Of a stretch of 64,000 nt of DNA, positions 47,234 to 57,148 are shown in pieces. Source of the DNA: Bifidobacterium sp. 7101 (lineage in GTDB: Bacteria; Actinomycetota; Actinomycetes; Actinomycetales; Bifidobacteriaceae); contig NZ_AWUN01000001.1 in assembly GCF_000499285.1 (NCBI RefSeq), positions 1-64,000 of the forward strand, written 5' to 3'. The position numbers and the translations under genes were made by a program. Numbering within the stretch: the stretch's first letter is position 1; every line of letters starts with the position of its first letter. Under the pieces are notes generated by a model. It was not told the DNA's origin, made no database searches, and worked only from the letters and a program-made list of their open reading frames with translations.

Positions 47234-49261
47234 ATGAAGTTCCTCAACGGAGAATGGCTTGTGCGCGACGGTTTTGACGTCAAATATGCGGCCAACATCT
47301 ACAGCGCGGACGTCGAAGAGAAGAGACTGACCCTCTACGCCCCCTTCCAGGTGATCAGGAACCCGGGCATGACCCTGGACGGAGGACTGCTCACCATCGA
47401 AGTCACCTCTCCTCGTCCGGACATCATCACCACCCGGATCATCAACTATAGGCAGGATCACAGCCATGACCCCCAATTCACACTGAACCGAACTGATCCC
47501 CCGGTGAAGATTGAGGAGGATGAGAAGGGATGGACCTTCACCAGTGGCAGGCTGGCCCTGAAGATCGCCAAGGGTGACGCCATCGACTTCGAGTACGAGT
47601 ATGAGGGCCGTCCGCTGACCAAGTCGGCGTGGAGGGGCAAGGCCTTGGTAACCGATGACGATGGCATGCCACACGTGGTCGAGTCCCTCAACCTGGGCGT
47701 GGGAGAGAAGATCTACGGCCTGGGCGAGCGTTTCACCAACTTCGTCAAGAACGGGCAGACGGTCACCATCTGGAATCAGGATGGTGGTACAGGCACGGCC
47801 CAGGCCTACAAGAACGTCCCCTTCTATATGAGCAACCGGGGGTATGGAGTCTTCGTGGATTCCACTGACAAGGTGGAGTTCGAGATCGGTTCCGACGAGG
47901 TCTCCAAGGTCCAGTTCTCCGTCCCCGGCCAGGAGCTGACATACTCGGTGATCGGCGGCCAGGACCTCAAAGGGGTGCTGAACACCTATACCGATCTGAC
48001 CGGTAAGCCCCCTCTGGTCCCCGACTGGAGCTTCGGCTTGTGGCTGTCGACCTCCTTCACCACCGACTATGACGAGAAGACCGTCAACGAGTTCGTCGAC
48101 GGTATGGCGGAGCGGGACATCCCCCTGTCGGTCTTCCACTTCGACTGCCGTTGGATGGACGACCTGGAATGGTGCAACTTCGAGTGGAAACACTCCGCCT
48201 TCCCGGACCCCGAAGGGATGCTGGCCCGCCTCCACCAGAAGGGTCTCAAGGTCTGTGCCTGGATCAACCCCTATATCGCCCAGAAGTCCAAGCTCTTCAA
48301 GGAAGGGGCCGAGAAGGGGTACTTCATCAAGCGTACCGACGGCCAGGTCTGGCAGTGGGACAAGTGGCAGGCAGGCATGGCCATCGTCGACTTCACCAAC
48401 CCCGAGGCGACGGCCTGGTACCAGAGTAAGCTCAGGCACCTGCTGGACCAGGGCGTGGACTGCTTCAAGACCGACTTCGGCGAACGCATCCCCACCGAGG
48501 GCGTCGTCTATTACGACGGTTCCGACCCGGTCAAGATGCACAACTATTACACCCTCCTATACAACAAGGCCGTCTATGACCTCCTGGTCGAGGTGAAAGG
48601 GGCCGACCAGGCCATCCTCTTCGCCCGTTCGGCGACGGTGGGCGGACAGTGCTACCCGGTCCACTGGGGCGGGGACTGCACCTCCAACTACCCCTCCATG
48701 GCCGAAAGCCTGAGGGCCGGTCTCTCCTTCGGTATGAGCGGATTCGGCTACTGGAGTCACGACATCGCCGGCTTCGAGGACCAGCCCACCCCCGACATCT
48801 ACAAGCGCTGGACCCAGTTCGGCCTCCTTTCCTCGCACTCCCGCTACCACGGGTCCACTGCCTACAAGGTTCCCTGGCTATACGGGGATGAGGCCGTCGA
48901 GGTCACCCGTGAGTTCGCCAAGCTCAAGCAGCGTCTTGTGCCCTATCTGATAAAGATGTCGCATGAGACCCATGAGACGGGCCTGCCCATGATGAGGGCC
49001 ATGGTCCTGGAGTTCCCCAGCGACCCGACCTGCGAGGACATCGACACCCAGTACATGTTGGGGGACGACATCCTGGTGGCCCCAATCTTCAATGAGGACG
49101 GGACCGCACGCTTCTACGTTCCTGATGAGGGCACGGGCCGACCCTGGGCCAACATGCTGACAGGAAAGACCTATGAGCCCGGACGCTGGTACCAGGAGAC
49201 CTACGACTACCACACCCTGCCGGTCCTGGTCAGACCAGGTACCGACCCCCTCCACGTGTGA
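47234..49261 (+). CDS. GH31 alpha-xylosidase, C-terminally short
   Basis: The protein is 675 aa. It follows the YicI-type alpha-xylosidase pattern: LGVGEKIYGLGERFTNFVKNGQ, then nucleophile D414 in CFKTDFGER and acid/base D481 in HWGGDCTSNY. FGYWSHDIAGFE completes the active site. It would remove alpha-1,6-xylose from the non-reducing end of xyloglucan oligosaccharides. The chain stops at LPVLVRPGTDPLHV, whereas YicI relatives continue for about 95 more residues (distal beta-sandwich). The ATG follows AAGGAAAGATAGGAAAAC. Confidence 0.9.
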   Translation: MKFLNGEWLVRDGFDVKYAANIYSADVEEKRLTLYAPFQVIRNPGMTLDGGLLTIEVTSPRPDIITTRIINYRQDHSHDPQFTLNRTDPPVKIEEDEKGWTFTSGRLALKIAKGDAIDFEYEYEGRPLTKSAWRGKALVTDDDGMPHVVESLNLGVGEKIYGLGERFTNFVKNGQTVTIWNQDGGTGTAQAYKNVPFYMSNRGYGVFVDSTDKVEFEIGSDEVSKVQFSVPGQELTYSVIGGQDLKGVLNTYTDLTGKPPLVPDWSFGLWLSTSFTTDYDEKTVNEFVDGMAERDIPLSVFHFDCRWMDDLEWCNFEWKHSAFPDPEGMLARLHQKGLKVCAWINPYIAQKSKLFKEGAEKGYFIKRTDGQVWQWDKWQAGMAIVDFTNPEATAWYQSKLRHLLDQGVDCFKTDFGERIPTEGVVYYDGSDPVKMHNYYTLLYNKAVYDLLVEVKGADQAILFARSATVGGQCYPVHWGGDCTSNYPSMAESLRAGLSFGMSGFGYWSHDIAGFEDQPTPDIYKRWTQFGLLSSHSRYHGSTAYKVPWLYGDEAVEVTREFAKLKQRLVPYLIKMSHETHETGLPMMRAMVLEFPSDPTCEDIDTQYMLGDDILVAPIFNEDGTARFYVPDEGTGRPWANMLTGKTYEPGRWYQETYDYHTLPVLVRPGTDPLHV

Positions 49262-49445
49262 GGCGGATTCTGGTATCACGCGGCCGGCACTTCCCTGTGC
49301 CCGGTGTGGTCCTCCCCGGATCGCATAAATGAAAACTCCAGTGGATGCATGTGTCCGTCGGCTTCCCTCCGTTCGGCGGCCCTGTCTGTCAGGCGGTGCA
49401 TCCCTTATCAATACAGCCTTATCGGCAGAAAGAAGTGGACGGTTT

Positions 49446-50525
49446 ATGACGACCGCTCTTGAATTCGTCAGACAGTTGGGCCTGGGATGGAACCTGGGCA
49501 ACACCTTCGATGCTTTCCCGCTCCAAGGGGAGCATGAAAGGGCCATAAAGGAGGGTCGGACCTGGACCCCGGAGGATCAGGAGAAACTCTGGTTCAATCA
49601 GCCCTTCACCCCTGGGTGCGCCCGTCTGGTCAAGCAGGCCGGGTTCGACACCATCCGCATCCCGGTCACTTGGGTGGAATGGATTGACGAGGAGGGACAC
49701 GTGGACTCCATCTGGATGAACGCGGTCCGCCGGGCCGTCGACTGGAGCCTGGATGCCGGGCTCAAGGTGATCGTCAACGTCCATCACGATGGTGGTGAGG
49801 GCGACCTCCCTTGGATCCGCAAGGCGGACAAGGACCCGGATGGGGTCTGCAGGCGATTCGCCGGTCTCTGGCGTGAGATCGCCGACACGTTCAAGGATTA
49901 CGGGCAGGACCTCATCCTGGAGGGCGGCAACGAGATCGGTTTCGATGACATGGACCGGGATCAGGCCTATGTCCTCCTGGAAAGGCTCAACCAGATCTTC
50001 GTCGACACGGTCAGGGCCAGCGGATCGCACAACGCCGACCGTTTCCTGCTGATTCCCGGTTACAACACCGACACGGCCATGACCTGTGATTCCCGTTACC
50101 ACCTGCCCAAGGACAGCGCAGCGGACCGGCTGATCGTATCCATCCACTATTACTCACCGGCCGATTTCGCCCTGGCCACACACGACACCACCTGGTGCAA
50201 ACCCAGGCAGGAGTGGGGCAGTGAGGCGGACATCAAGGCGGTGGAGGCGGATTTCGCCACTCAGCGCCGCCGTTTTGTCGATGCCGGCATCCCCGTGATC
50301 ATCGGAGAGTATGGTCTGCTGACCGAGGCCGTGGACGGGAAGGACCACGCCAGCAACCTCAAGTGGATATCGACCGTTCTGAACTGCTGCCGCGAGAACG
50401 GATCCTGCCCGGTCCTCTGGGATACCTCCACCAAGGAGATGTGTTTCCTGGATCGGGCCACTGGCCGTTTCTTCGACCCGGACATGGCCTCCTTATTCGC
50501 CCAGGCCAGGGCGGACCGCCGGTAG
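49446..50525 (+). CDS. Cytoplasmic GH5 endo-beta-glucanase-like enzyme
   Basis: The protein is 359 aa and has no signal peptide. The start LGLGWNLGNTFDAFPLQ is the GH5 (subfamily 4-like) N-terminus. The candidate acid/base is E163 in EGGNEIGFDD, where a NEP triplet is normal. The nucleophile is E288 in VIIGEYGLL. It probably cleaves the backbone of imported oligosaccharides inside the cell. The start at 49446 begins MTTALEFVRQLG; the frame to 49329 does not look coding. A gap of 184 bases without recognisable coding follows the GH31 gene. Confidence 0.85.
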   Translation: MTTALEFVRQLGLGWNLGNTFDAFPLQGEHERAIKEGRTWTPEDQEKLWFNQPFTPGCARLVKQAGFDTIRIPVTWVEWIDEEGHVDSIWMNAVRRAVDWSLDAGLKVIVNVHHDGGEGDLPWIRKADKDPDGVCRRFAGLWREIADTFKDYGQDLILEGGNEIGFDDMDRDQAYVLLERLNQIFVDTVRASGSHNADRFLLIPGYNTDTAMTCDSRYHLPKDSAADRLIVSIHYYSPADFALATHDTTWCKPRQEWGSEADIKAVEADFATQRRRFVDAGIPVIIGEYGLLTEAVDGKDHASNLKWISTVLNCCRENGSCPVLWDTSTKEMCFLDRATGRFFDPDMASLFAQARADRR

Positions 50526-50537
50526 GGAGGTGCCGCG

Positions 50538-52040
50538 ATGACCCTGTTCAACTGCAAACCCGCCCGTCGGATCGCGTCGGGATTCCACCCGGACCCGACT
50601 ATCTGCCGGGCCCCTTCGGGCCGCTACTTCCTGGTCAACAGCTCCTTCGAGTATTTCCCGGGCTTGCCCATATACGAGAGTGGCGACGGGAAGCATTGGG
50701 CCCTGGTGGGGAACGCCATGGACCGCCCCTCCCAGTTCCCCTGCGAGGGCATGGGCAACAGCGGGGGCATCTATGCTCCCACCCTGCGCTGGCATGACGG
50801 CCTGTTCTACCTGATCGTCACCAACGTCAACAAGGGGACCATGATCATGACCACGCCGGATCCCCACCAGGGATGGTCCGATCCTCTGTGGATCAAGGGG
50901 TGGCCTGGTATCGACCCCACCCTGCTCTTCGATGACGATGGAACCGTCTACATCTGCGGCAATGAAAGCGACCAGGTTGACCAGGAAGGCAGGAGGGAGG
51001 TCCCCGGTATCTACCTGTCCCGCCTGGATGTGGGTACGGGGACCGTCCTGACTAAGAGGGAGAGGATTTGCGGAGGGACCACCGGGGCAAACCCTGAGGG
51101 GCCTCACATGTACAAGAGGGATGGCCTCTACTATCTGATGTGGGCGGAGGGGGGCACCGAGGCTGGCCACATGGAGAACATGGCCCGTTCCGCCTCCCCC
51201 ACAGGCCCCTACGAGATGTGTCCGGGCAACCCACTGATCACCAACCGGAGTACCCACCTGACCCTTCAGGCCATCGGCCACTGCGACTGCGCCGGATTCG
51301 ATGAGGACCGCACCCTGATGGTCTTCCACGGAACGCGGAACAACCATGAGTATCCTGCCCAGGGCTGGCTGGGCAGGGAGTCCTATGCGGTCTGGTTCGA
51401 TTGGCAGGATGGCTGGCCCACCTTGGCCGATCAATCCTACGATGTGCCCCTTCTGGGCAAGGGGGATGCACTTGAGGATCAGATTGACTGGATCACCCCC
51501 TCCCTGGACAGCGCCGGTCGTTTCAGCGTGACCGGTTCGAGTGACCCGACGGCGGCCCGCATACGCGTGGAGGCCGCCGGCCATGACTTCGGCCTGGATG
51601 ACGGGGCGCCCATGATCGGAACCCGGCAGACAGATTTCCGCTGCAGCTTCGAGGCCGCCCTCCCCGATCCGGCCCAGTTGACTTATGGCCAGGCCGGATT
51701 GGCCGTCTACGCCAATGCCGGCCATTACATGGATCTGTCGGTGGAACCTGCGCGGGATGGTCTGGTGCATGTCCAGGTCCAGGTACACAACGCCGGCCTG
51801 GTCAGCCTGGTGGGGTCCGCAGACCTGCCTGCTGGGGCACCCATAGGTCTTCAGATCAGGGGGGACGAGATGGGCTACGCCTTTCGTGCTGTGGGTCGGG
51901 ACGGGGGTCACGACCTGGGTCATGCCCCGGGCAAGGTCCTCAGCTTCACCAATGCCGGTGGCTTCACCGGAATCCTTCTGGGGGTCTACGCCCACGGATC
52001 CGGACGGGTCACCTTCGATCCGGTGGCCTACCGGGTCTGA
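50538..52040 (+). CDS. GH43 beta-xylosidase / alpha-L-arabinofuranosidase
   Basis: The protein is 500 aa and cytoplasmic. The propeller carries the three GH43 acids: D19 in GFHPDPTI (base), the Asp in GIDPTLLFDDDGT (pKa modulator) and E187 in NPEGPHMY (acid). The C-terminal ~170 residues are a beta-sandwich typical of GH43 subfamilies 11/12 (QTDFRCSFEAALPDPAQ, GQAGLAVYANAGHYMDL). It would cleave terminal xylose or arabinofuranose. AGGGAGG before ATG 50538 sets the start, 12 bases after the GH5 stop. Confidence 0.88.
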   Translation: MTLFNCKPARRIASGFHPDPTICRAPSGRYFLVNSSFEYFPGLPIYESGDGKHWALVGNAMDRPSQFPCEGMGNSGGIYAPTLRWHDGLFYLIVTNVNKGTMIMTTPDPHQGWSDPLWIKGWPGIDPTLLFDDDGTVYICGNESDQVDQEGRREVPGIYLSRLDVGTGTVLTKRERICGGTTGANPEGPHMYKRDGLYYLMWAEGGTEAGHMENMARSASPTGPYEMCPGNPLITNRSTHLTLQAIGHCDCAGFDEDRTLMVFHGTRNNHEYPAQGWLGRESYAVWFDWQDGWPTLADQSYDVPLLGKGDALEDQIDWITPSLDSAGRFSVTGSSDPTAARIRVEAAGHDFGLDDGAPMIGTRQTDFRCSFEAALPDPAQLTYGQAGLAVYANAGHYMDLSVEPARDGLVHVQVQVHNAGLVSLVGSADLPAGAPIGLQIRGDEMGYAFRAVGRDGGHDLGHAPGKVLSFTNAGGFTGILLGVYAHGSGRVTFDPVAYRV

Positions 52041-52130
52041 GCAATCTGTACATTCGCAAAAAAACGACAAGAGAAGTCGCCCGCTACGAGGTCACTTGGT
52101 GCCCGTCGGACGACCTGAAGGAGATCGATC

Positions 52131-54170
52131 ATGAAACCCACATTCAGCAGCTTCCTGTTCGGAGGCGATTGGAATCCGGAACAGTGGCCGGAGGACACCT
52201 GGGAACAGGACATCGAGAAACTCGAGGATGCCCGCATCAATGAGGCCACCATCAACGTCTTCTCCTGGGCTCTTCTGCAACCTTCGGAAGACAAATATGA
52301 TTTCTCCATGCTGGATAAGATTGTGGCCCTCCTGGTCAAGCACCGGTTCAACATCGTCATGGCGACGGGGACGGCGGCCCTGCCTGCCTGGATGGTCAGG
52401 ACCCACCCAGAGGTGATCCGGACCGACCAGGAGGGCAGGCATCGCGTTTTCGGTGGGCGACACAACTTCTGCCCCACCAGTGAATACTTCCGGCAGGCCT
52501 CCGGGGCTTTGGCAGGCCATCTGGCCGAACGCTACGCCGGCACCCCGGGCCTGGTGGCCTGGCATGTGGGCAACGAGTACGGCGGTGGAGGCGGCTTGTG
52601 TTACTGCGAGGGCTGTGCCCGGGCCTTCCGTATCTGGCTGAAGGACAAGTACGGTACGATCCAGGCCCTCAACCAGGCCTGGTACGCCAACTTCTGGAGC
52701 CACACCATCTACGACTGGGATGACGTGGTTCCACCTGTGACCTACGGGGATGGGATCGGTGAGAACAAGTGTGTGATCTCCGGGTTGCAGATGGATTACC
52801 GCCGCTTCCAGGAGCAGGCACAGCTGGCCTGCTTCACCAATGAGCGCGACGCCATCCGCCGCCACGACGGTTCCACGCCGATCACCACCAACCTGATGGG
52901 GACTTTCAAGGACCTGGACTACTTCGAGTGGGCCCAGCAGATGGACCTGGTCAGTTGGGACAACTATCCGGGCATGGACACCCCACCCAGCTTCACCGCA
53001 ATGTCCCACGACCTTATGCGGGGGGTGGGCGGTGGCCGTCCCTTCATGCTGATGGAGCAGACGCCCAATCAACAGGGCTGGTTCCCCTTCTGCAAGGTCA
53101 AGCGGCCCGGCGAGGTCCGCAAGCTCAGTTGGCAGGCCGTGGCTCATGGGGCCGACACGGTGCAGTTCTTCCAGATGAAACAGTCCCTGGGCGGCTGTGA
53201 GCGCACCCATGGGGCCGTCATAGACCACAGCGGCAGTGAGCAATCCCGAGTCTTCAAGGAGACCACTGCCCTGGGTGCCGAGCTGGATCGGGTGGGGGCC
53301 CGTCTCATGGGTAGCCGAGTGGTGGCCAGGGTGGCCATCATGTTCGACTGGCAGAGCTACTGGTCCCTGGAAGGTTGCGTGGGCCCCACGACAGGCTTTT
53401 CCTACCCCCAGGAGGTCCACCGCTTCTACCGCCCTCTCTACCGCCGCAACCTGGCCGTGGACTTCATACCCAGCACGTCCTCGGTCGAGACCCTGAAGAA
53501 GTATGACCTGGTCCTGGCCCCGGCCCTGATCTCCCTATTGCCCGATGTGGCAGACCACCTAGAGTCCTATGTGTCCGATGGGGGCACCTTCGTCACCGGC
53601 TATATGGCCGGTATCCATGACGAACGCGACCTGGTGGTCCCAGGTGGGTACCCGGGTGTTCTAAGGAGGCTGACCGGGGTCTGGGTCGAGGAGATCGATG
53701 CCCTGGCGCCTGATGAAACCATACCGGTGGAAGGTCTGGCAGCTGTTGACGGCCAGCCTGCCGGTCAGATCGTGGCCAGCCTGATCCATTGCGAGGGAGC
53801 CAAGCCCCTTGCCTCCTACGGGGGTGGCGACTTCTACGCCGGTAGTCCGGCCTTGACGGTGAACGATTTCGGCAGGGGGAAGGCCTACTTCGTTGGCACC
53901 CCCCTGGACGAGGCTGGCATGGATGCCTTCATGGATCCCATTGTTGACAGCCTGGGGCTTCCTGCGGTCGACACTCCCAAGGATGTCAGCCTTTCCGTCC
54001 GCCAATCGGATGACGGGACCCGGTATGCCATCGTGATCAACTCGGCCCGCTCGCCAATTACCGCCGACCTTCCCCTCCTGAGGGGCGGTGAGGACCTCCT
54101 TGCAGGCGGTCGGGTGTCTGGCCCACTGGATCTGCCCCCCTACGGGGTGGCTCTGGTCGCGCTGGCCTGA
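52131..54170 (+). CDS. GH42 beta-galactosidase
   Basis: The protein is 679 aa and cytoplasmic. The beginning, FLFGGDWNPEQWPEDTWEQDI, is typical. The acid/base is E149 (WHVGNEYGG) and the nucleophile is E309 (LMEQTPNQ). The zinc-site-like cysteines of GH42 are present (CYCEGCARAF). The trimerisation and C-terminal domains follow to the normal length. It would remove beta-linked galactose from oligosaccharides. AAGGAGATCGATC before ATG 52131 sets the start. Confidence 0.95.
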   Translation: MKPTFSSFLFGGDWNPEQWPEDTWEQDIEKLEDARINEATINVFSWALLQPSEDKYDFSMLDKIVALLVKHRFNIVMATGTAALPAWMVRTHPEVIRTDQEGRHRVFGGRHNFCPTSEYFRQASGALAGHLAERYAGTPGLVAWHVGNEYGGGGGLCYCEGCARAFRIWLKDKYGTIQALNQAWYANFWSHTIYDWDDVVPPVTYGDGIGENKCVISGLQMDYRRFQEQAQLACFTNERDAIRRHDGSTPITTNLMGTFKDLDYFEWAQQMDLVSWDNYPGMDTPPSFTAMSHDLMRGVGGGRPFMLMEQTPNQQGWFPFCKVKRPGEVRKLSWQAVAHGADTVQFFQMKQSLGGCERTHGAVIDHSGSEQSRVFKETTALGAELDRVGARLMGSRVVARVAIMFDWQSYWSLEGCVGPTTGFSYPQEVHRFYRPLYRRNLAVDFIPSTSSVETLKKYDLVLAPALISLLPDVADHLESYVSDGGTFVTGYMAGIHDERDLVVPGGYPGVLRRLTGVWVEEIDALAPDETIPVEGLAAVDGQPAGQIVASLIHCEGAKPLASYGGGDFYAGSPALTVNDFGRGKAYFVGTPLDEAGMDAFMDPIVDSLGLPAVDTPKDVSLSVRQSDDGTRYAIVINSARSPITADLPLLRGGEDLLAGGRVSGPLDLPPYGVALVALA

Positions 54171-54206
54171 CCGGCTAACGGCGAACCTGAGTATCCAGGT
54201 CCTGTT

Positions 54207-55253
54207 ATGGCTGGCATCAAGGAGGTGGCCGCACGAGTCGGCGTCTCCATCAGCACCGTCTCCTATGCCATAAGTGGGAAACGGTCGGTTAGCGCCTCTA
54301 CCAGGGCCAGGGTCATGCAGGCCGCCCGCGAACTGGGCTATGCCCCCCGGTCGCATGGACGCCTGGCCCGGGGTGGAGAGACCAGGATCCTTGCCCTGAG
54401 CTCACCCATGGACGAGCGGACGGTCTACGGGGATTGGTCGCCTTACTTCTTCGGGGTGGCCCGGCGTTCCCATCTGCGCGGGTATGACATCCTGGCCCTT
54501 ATGGGTGAGGATGAGGACCTGGCTGGTCTGGCGGATTCAGGCCAAGTGGACGGAATCCTCCTGATGGATGTGACGGTGGACGACCCACGTACCGCACTGG
54601 CCGCTTACTCACGGGTTCCCGTGGTGTCCCTCGGTTGTCCGGACAGCCTGGACGGGGCCTACGCGGTGGATCTGGACTTCGAGCAGATGGGCCGTCTGGC
54701 CGTCCACCGTATGGTCGCGGCCGGCCACACCCACCTCCTCTTCCTAGGGGCCGACCCCGATGCCTACGAGGAGGGCGTTAATTTCCTGGTTCGGACCAGG
54801 AAGGCGGTCAGGTCATCGGCCGCCGGTGCCCATGTAGCTGTGACGGAGGAGTACCTCGACGGTGAGGGGGCTCGTCCCATGAAAAGCCTTGTATGTCGCG
54901 CTCTGGCCGTTGATCCGGAGATCTCGGCCGTTCTGGGACAGGTGGACACTATGGGAATGTTCAACCTGACAAGAGCCCTGGCTGCTGTCGGCAGACCAGT
55001 TGGATCGGCCATGTCGGTCATCCAGTTGGGCTCCTTCGGCAAAGGGGCCGTGTTGGACCCGCCTCTGGACGAAATCCCCCTGCGCCCTTACCTGGCGTGC
55101 GGCCGTGCCGTCGATGTCCTGGTCGAGATGGTGGAGGGAAGACGCCCCAGGCCAGGCAGGGGAATCAAGGAGTTGATCCCGGTCACATACCTGGACCGGG
55201 GTTCGGTCAGGTCTCCGGTCAGGTCCGGGAACTGTCGAAATCCTTCGAAATGA
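54207..55253 (+). CDS. LacI-family regulator of the hemicellulose cluster
   Basis: The protein is 348 aa. The HTH is AGIKEVAARVGVSISTVSYAI (residues 2-22). The sensor domain is less conserved than usual in the DxxA region (AVLGQVDTMGMFNLTRAL), with a gap where many family members carry the DNDxxA motif. The gene comes 36 bases after the beta-galactosidase gene, so it is probably part of the same transcript. It likely responds to a sugar from the pathway. No strong ribosome-binding site precedes the ATG. Confidence 0.88.
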   Translation: MAGIKEVAARVGVSISTVSYAISGKRSVSASTRARVMQAARELGYAPRSHGRLARGGETRILALSSPMDERTVYGDWSPYFFGVARRSHLRGYDILALMGEDEDLAGLADSGQVDGILLMDVTVDDPRTALAAYSRVPVVSLGCPDSLDGAYAVDLDFEQMGRLAVHRMVAAGHTHLLFLGADPDAYEEGVNFLVRTRKAVRSSAAGAHVAVTEEYLDGEGARPMKSLVCRALAVDPEISAVLGQVDTMGMFNLTRALAAVGRPVGSAMSVIQLGSFGKGAVLDPPLDEIPLRPYLACGRAVDVLVEMVEGRRPRPGRGIKELIPVTYLDRGSVRSPVRSGNCRNPSK

Positions 55254-55349
55254 TTCGTTCCCACGCTTCAGTCCCTTTTATGCTAATCAGTGCGTTCTTG
55301 CATGGCGATGAGGCCATGGCGTATGGCTCGTGATGGAAGCGAGGTAGAT

Positions 55350-57128
55350 ATGCACAGTCAAAAGACGAGGAAGTCGAAGATGTGGACCAGGCCGATGGCC
55401 CTTCAGGCCACCCTGGCAATCTCGATGACCGTGGGGGCCTGTGGATCGGGTGGCGAATCGGAGGCCGAGGGAGTTGACGACGGAGCATCGATGACGGTGG
55501 AGGTCTTCGACCAACTGGCCAACTATCAGGGCAAGCAAAAGGGTTGGTTCGCCAAACTGGTAAAGGACAAGTTCAACATCACCCTCAATATCGTGGCCCC
55601 CAACGTGGCAGGCGGTGGCAACACGCTTTTCGACACCCGTTCTGCTGCTGGCAATTTGGGTGACCTGGTGGTCATAGGCTCCAACGGCGGTCAGGCCAAG
55701 AAGGTGGTCAAGGCGGGCCTGGTGGCCGATCTGACCCCTTATATGAAAGATGCCAAACACCTTAAGGCCTATCAGGGGGCCATGGATCAGCTCAGGGCCG
55801 ATGTCGGCCGTAAGGACGGTACCTGGGGAATCCCTATCTCCGTCTCGGCCCTCTCGCCTACGGAGCCCAGTGAGGGGGTGGAGCCCACCTTCGGCCCCTT
55901 CGTCAGATGGGACTACTACAAGGAGGTCGGCTACCCCAAGGTCGCCACCCTGGAGGATCTTCTGCCTGTCCTTGAGAAGATGCAGGAGAGAGCCCGTCAG
56001 GAGACCGGCCGCAAGGACATCTACGCCCTGAGTCTCTTCAAGGACTGGGACGATCAAGCCATGCAAAACGGCTTCCAGTTGCCAGCCTTCTACGGTTATG
56101 CCGAGGGAACCGGATATGTGATGAGCAATGCCGACGGGTCGGATGCCCAGTCCCTAATCGCCCCGGACGGGATTTATGTCAGGGCCCTGAAATTCTTCAA
56201 CAAGGCGCAGAGGATGGGCCTGGTCGATCCCGATTCCACCACGCAGAACTACGACACCATGTTCGCCAAGTACCAGCAGGGCAAGATTCTCTTCTCCTTC
56301 TGGCCCTGGCTGGGGCAGGCAGCCTACAACACCGAGACCCACAGGCAAGAGGGGAAGGGGTTCATGATGCTCTCCATAGACGACATGAAGATCGCCTCCA
56401 AGGGGGCGCAGCCCAACGGGACCTCTACTTTCATCGGGGTTGGGGCCAAGGCGAAGAACAAGGCCCGCCTGGTTAGATTCATCGACTGGCTTTATTCACC
56501 GGATGGCATACAGGCCTCCGGCTCCCAGACCAACGGAGCCGCCGGGCTCAAGGGGCTGACCTGGAAGGTAGAGGGAGGCCGACCGGTCCTGACGGATTTC
56601 GGTGTCAAAGCTCTGTCCGGTGAGAAGGTAAACGTCCCCGAGGAATACGGGGGAGGGGGCTACACGGATGGGGCCTCCCAACTCAATGTCAACACGGTCC
56701 TGAACAAGGGGTTGGATCCCGCCACTAAAGCCCCCTACAACTATCAGATGTGGGATTCGGAACTGGACAAGCGGACCACGGCCCTCGACAGGGACTGGCA
56801 GGCGCACATGGGCGGTGCCCGCACCACGATGGAGTATTTGGAGAAAGCGAAGAAGCTGGCTGTGATACCCGGGGCCAGCTATTCCACCCCCAAGGAGTCC
56901 TCCGTTATCTCGACCATCCGGGGACAGGTCAAGACCGCAGTGGTTAACGGCTGCTGGCAGGCCGTCTTCGCCAAGGATGACGAAGGGTTCGACTCGGTCT
57001 GGTCCTCCATGGTGAAGAACGTGGACGGGCTGGGCTTCCAGAAGGTCTATCAAGTGGACATGGATAACACCCATAGTCTCTTCTCGGCGCGCAAGGCGAT
57101 CGAGAAGCAGTATGCCGATCGGAAGTAA
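55350..57128 (+). CDS. LplA-type substrate-binding lipoprotein, paralogue 3
   Basis: The protein is 592 aa. The lipobox is VGAC after MALQATLAISMTVGAC. It shares the blocks NYQGKQKGWFAKLVKDKFN, NVAGGGNTLFDTRSAAGNLGDL and YQQGKILFSFWPWLGQAAYNTE with the proteins at 41065 and 42973, but is more divergent. No permease gene is beside it; it may use the LplB/LplC pair at 38770-40702 (inference). GAGGTAGAT before ATG 55350 sets the start. It lies 96 bases after the LacI gene. Confidence 0.88.
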   Translation: MHSQKTRKSKMWTRPMALQATLAISMTVGACGSGGESEAEGVDDGASMTVEVFDQLANYQGKQKGWFAKLVKDKFNITLNIVAPNVAGGGNTLFDTRSAAGNLGDLVVIGSNGGQAKKVVKAGLVADLTPYMKDAKHLKAYQGAMDQLRADVGRKDGTWGIPISVSALSPTEPSEGVEPTFGPFVRWDYYKEVGYPKVATLEDLLPVLEKMQERARQETGRKDIYALSLFKDWDDQAMQNGFQLPAFYGYAEGTGYVMSNADGSDAQSLIAPDGIYVRALKFFNKAQRMGLVDPDSTTQNYDTMFAKYQQGKILFSFWPWLGQAAYNTETHRQEGKGFMMLSIDDMKIASKGAQPNGTSTFIGVGAKAKNKARLVRFIDWLYSPDGIQASGSQTNGAAGLKGLTWKVEGGRPVLTDFGVKALSGEKVNVPEEYGGGGYTDGASQLNVNTVLNKGLDPATKAPYNYQMWDSELDKRTTALDRDWQAHMGGARTTMEYLEKAKKLAVIPGASYSTPKESSVISTIRGQVKTAVVNGCWQAVFAKDDEGFDSVWSSMVKNVDGLGFQKVYQVDMDNTHSLFSARKAIEKQYADRK

Positions 57129-57148
57129 GCCCGGCTCATCCGATGCGG

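Noticed and set aside
49262-49445. Remnant of the missing GH31 C-terminal domain
   Set aside because: Reading the frames gave no sequence resembling the expected beta-sandwich, and the interval is too short (61 codons).
50493-53420. Minus-strand frames of 525 and 442 aa opposite GH43 and GH42
   Set aside because: Shadows of conserved glycosidase genes with clear catalytic motifs on the plus strand.
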